From NCBI RefSeq assembly GCF_022869865.1, contig NZ_CP094984.1:2418001-2482000 (forward strand): a DNA stretch of 64,000 bases. Reading direction: 5' to 3'. Position 1 is the stretch's first letter, and the number at the start of each line of letters is the position of its first letter. A program made the position numbers and the translations under genes. Origin of the DNA: Arthrobacter zhangbolii (lineage in GTDB: Bacteria; Actinomycetota; Actinomycetes; Actinomycetales; Micrococcaceae). Under the pieces are notes generated by a model. It was not told the DNA's origin. It saw only the letters and a program-made list of their open reading frames with translations, and searched no databases. Below, one piece after another: positions 62,695-64,000 of this stretch.

Positions 62695-63146
62695 CCGAAA
62701 CGCTCCACGACCTGCGTGGATTCCGAGTCCACCACTACCGGTGAGTCCCCTGCCCAGGGAAGTCCGGGCAGGGGAACATCAACGCTCACCCGGACGGTCA
62801 CGAGGGTGCCCGGCGCCAGGCAGTCGGCAGGGCAGCTGATGACCATGTCCATGGTTCCGGCCGGCAATCCGAAGTCATCCAGGGCAAGCTGTGCAGCCTC
62901 CGTGGCGCGGCGTTCCGCCGTCGCCGCGTCCGGCGCCGTGGCATAGACCTTGGCGGCCGCATCCGCTGCTCCCACGGCAGCAAAAGAGGCACCCTGGATC
63001 TGACCCACCGTAATAACCAGATAGACCACCGGAACAAGCAGCAGCAGGCCCAGGAAAATGAATTCGACGACGGCGCTTCCGGTTTCGTCCTGCTCCTGCC
63101 GGGTCCCGCCGCAGGTGTCCGGTCCGCCCTCAGCGCCAGGCCGCAT
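62691..63146 (-). CDS. TadE-like protein, second copy
   Basis: 151 aa from ATG 63146 (GAGG about 10 nt upstream); the frame is open to TTG 63161. The helix GSAVVEFIFLGLLLLVPVVYLVITVGQIQGASFAA carries the conserved Glu of TadE pseudopilins (quoted in part). Cys pair CPADC in the C-terminal domain. Overlaps the preceding tadE by 17 bp. Confidence 0.82.
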   Translation of the reverse strand: MRPGAEGGPDTCGGTRQEQDETGSAVVEFIFLGLLLLVPVVYLVITVGQIQGASFAAVGAADAAAKVYATAPDAATAERRATEAAQLALDDFGLPAGTMDMVISCPADCLAPGTLVTVRVSVDVPLPGLPWAGDSPVVVDSESTQVVERFG

Positions 63147-63525
63147 GCCCCGCCACCTCAATCCCGCCGTCGGGACCGATCAGGCCGATCACCGGCAGCG
63201 GTGCCCGGACGGTGATCTCGAGCAGGCGGGCGTCCCCTGCAGTCTGCTCGGCGCTGGTGATGTCCCCGGCGTATTCCGCCCCGAGGCTGGCATGGATCAG
63301 CTCGGAGGTCCGCCGGATACCGTCCTCCGGAGAACGGTCCGCCAGCGTCCCGTAGCGGGCCCCCGTTGCAGCGGCGTCAATGAGCGTGTTGCGCACGTGC
63401 AGTACCAGTGCCAGCTGGATCACCGCCATAAAGACCAGGCTGACAAGCGCCCCCACCAGCACAAAGTCCACCACTGCCGACCCGCGCTCCGTCGCGCCGG
63501 CAGGCAGCCGTGCGGAACGGAGCAC
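63130..63525 (-). CDS. TadE-like minor pseudopilin
   Basis: 131 aa from GTG 63525. ERGSAVVDFVLVGALVSLVFMAVIQLALVLHVRNTLIDAAATGARYG is a canonical TadE N-terminus (GSAxxDF, Asp in place of Glu), followed by a short beta domain. The frame is open upstream to 63894, so the exact start is uncertain. Starts shortly after the pilin-like gene. Confidence 0.8.
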   Translation of the reverse strand: MLRSARLPAGATERGSAVVDFVLVGALVSLVFMAVIQLALVLHVRNTLIDAAATGARYGTLADRSPEDGIRRTSELIHASLGAEYAGDITSAEQTAGDARLLEITVRAPLPVIGLIGPDGGIEVAGHAAWR

Positions 63526-63560
63526 CCTGGTCCGGGCGTCCGCAGGACGGCGTCCCCGCG

Positions 63561-63851
63561 CTATGGCTTCACCTGTTCCATGGCCGTCCTGAAGAGCTGC
63601 TCCAGTGCGGGCTCGGCGATGAACAGCAGCCCGGCCACCAGGATGGCGGACATCAGGGTGATCATGACCCACCCGGGCACGTCGCCGCGCTCCCTGTCCA
63701 AAGGCCGGGCCGAAGCCCGAACCTGACGGACGAGCCGGTAGCACCAGCCTGCCAGAACGGCGGCGGCTGCTTTCCAGCTGTCCGCTGTTTTCCAGCCTCG
63801 CTCCCCGCCCGTTTCGGTCCTCCGGTGCCTGCTGCCGTTCCTGGTATTCAT
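63561..63851 (-). CDS. Small membrane protein of the tad locus, pilin-like
   Basis: 96 aa from ATG 63851 (AAGGG about 5 nt upstream); an ATG at 63875 is the alternative. Basic N-terminal half (NGSRHRRTETGGERGW), then one helix (GWVMITLMSAILVAGLLFIAEPALEQLF). Position between tadC and tadE is where Flp/DUF4244-type small pilins sit, but the prepilin cleavage site is not clear. Confidence 0.6.
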   Translation of the reverse strand: MNTRNGSRHRRTETGGERGWKTADSWKAAAAVLAGWCYRLVRQVRASARPLDRERGDVPGWVMITLMSAILVAGLLFIAEPALEQLFRTAMEQVKP

Positions 63852-63912
63852 GGTTTCCCTTTCCGTCGTAGCCATGTCTTGGATGTCCGGACACCGTTAT
63901 GCCCGCTGCCCG

Positions 63913-64000
63913 TCACAGCCCCAGCCTCAACAGCGCCATGCCGGGAAATACGGCAAACAGGACCGTCAGGGGAAGGATGCCGAAAACCACCGGCACCATC
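63913..64000 (-). CDS. TadC-like type II secretion F-domain protein, C-terminal fragment
   Basis: Reads from the right edge: VVFGILPLTVLFAVFPGMALLRLGL then TGA (63913-63915). This is the last helix of a TadB/TadC (T2SF) inner-membrane protein. The rest lies beyond the window, consistent with a Tad pilus locus transcribed leftward. Confidence 0.7.
   Translation of the reverse strand, partial: MVPVVFGILPLTVLFAVFPGMALLRLGL

Overview
The window looks like a chromosomal segment of a high-GC actinobacterium of the Micrococcaceae, close to Arthrobacter. Pointers are the fused E2-E1 2-oxoglutarate decarboxylase (kgd), the SigR/RsrA pair with a classical SigR promoter, the 24-residue ribosomal protein bL37, a prfB without a frameshift, a tmRNA tag ending in DFALAA, a DUF222-HNH gene, and the blocks prfB-ftsE-ftsX-M23 peptidase-smpB-ssrA and sigR-rsrA / DoxX-aroA-rsgA-hisN. 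No prophage, integrase, transposase or CRISPR array was seen; most of the window is core genome.

Layout. 1-1.7 kb: end of an ApbE flavin transferase gene coupled to an RnfD/NqrB-like membrane protein fused to a ferredoxin-reductase domain. 2-4.3 kb: a DUF222-HNH gene, tRNA-Arg(CCG) with a strong terminator, and three diverged copies of a short repeat around the tRNA. 4.3-7.4 kb: a MacB-type efflux operon (adaptor, ATPase, permease). 7.5-15.2 kb: a DUF6176-like gene, a TetR regulator, a five-gene branched-chain-amino-acid-type ABC operon, and an SDR-MaoC pair. The same 18-bp palindrome occurs before tetR, at the 5' end of the ABC operon and before the SDR-MaoC pair, so I propose a TetR-controlled uptake/catabolism regulon. 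15.3-23.1 kb: DinB/WYL divergent pair, hrpA, HIT protein, sulfurtransferase, MBL hydrolase. 23.2-26.4 kb: a Fur-family (probably Zur) regulator convergent with znuABC-like genes. 26.6-29.1 kb: two CNNM/CorC-like membrane proteins. 29.6-34.1 kb: kgd and a GDSL-like hydrolase.

34.4-40.6 kb: an oligopeptide ABC operon whose first permease is unusually long. 40.6-43.7 kb: MDR oxidoreductase, bL37, RsrA, SigR, DoxX protein. 43.7-47.8 kb: aroA, rsgA, hisN-like phosphatase, methyltransferase. 47.9-50.3 kb: two tandem YbdK-type carboxylate-amine ligases. 50.3-54 kb: GH13 alpha-glucosidase, DUF1269 protein, a Cys-rich protein, a UDG-like protein. 54.2-60 kb: ssrA, membrane protein, smpB, M23 peptidase, ftsX, ftsE, prfB. 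60.2-61.4 kb: a lower-GC glycosyltransferase coupled to a 49-residue membrane protein. 62.2-64 kb: the distal part of a Tad/Flp pilus locus running off the right edge.

Many adjacent genes overlap by ATGA or TAATG, giving clear operon boundaries. Family assignments come from recognised motifs and not from searches; start codons were chosen by ribosome-binding site and family length where several were possible.
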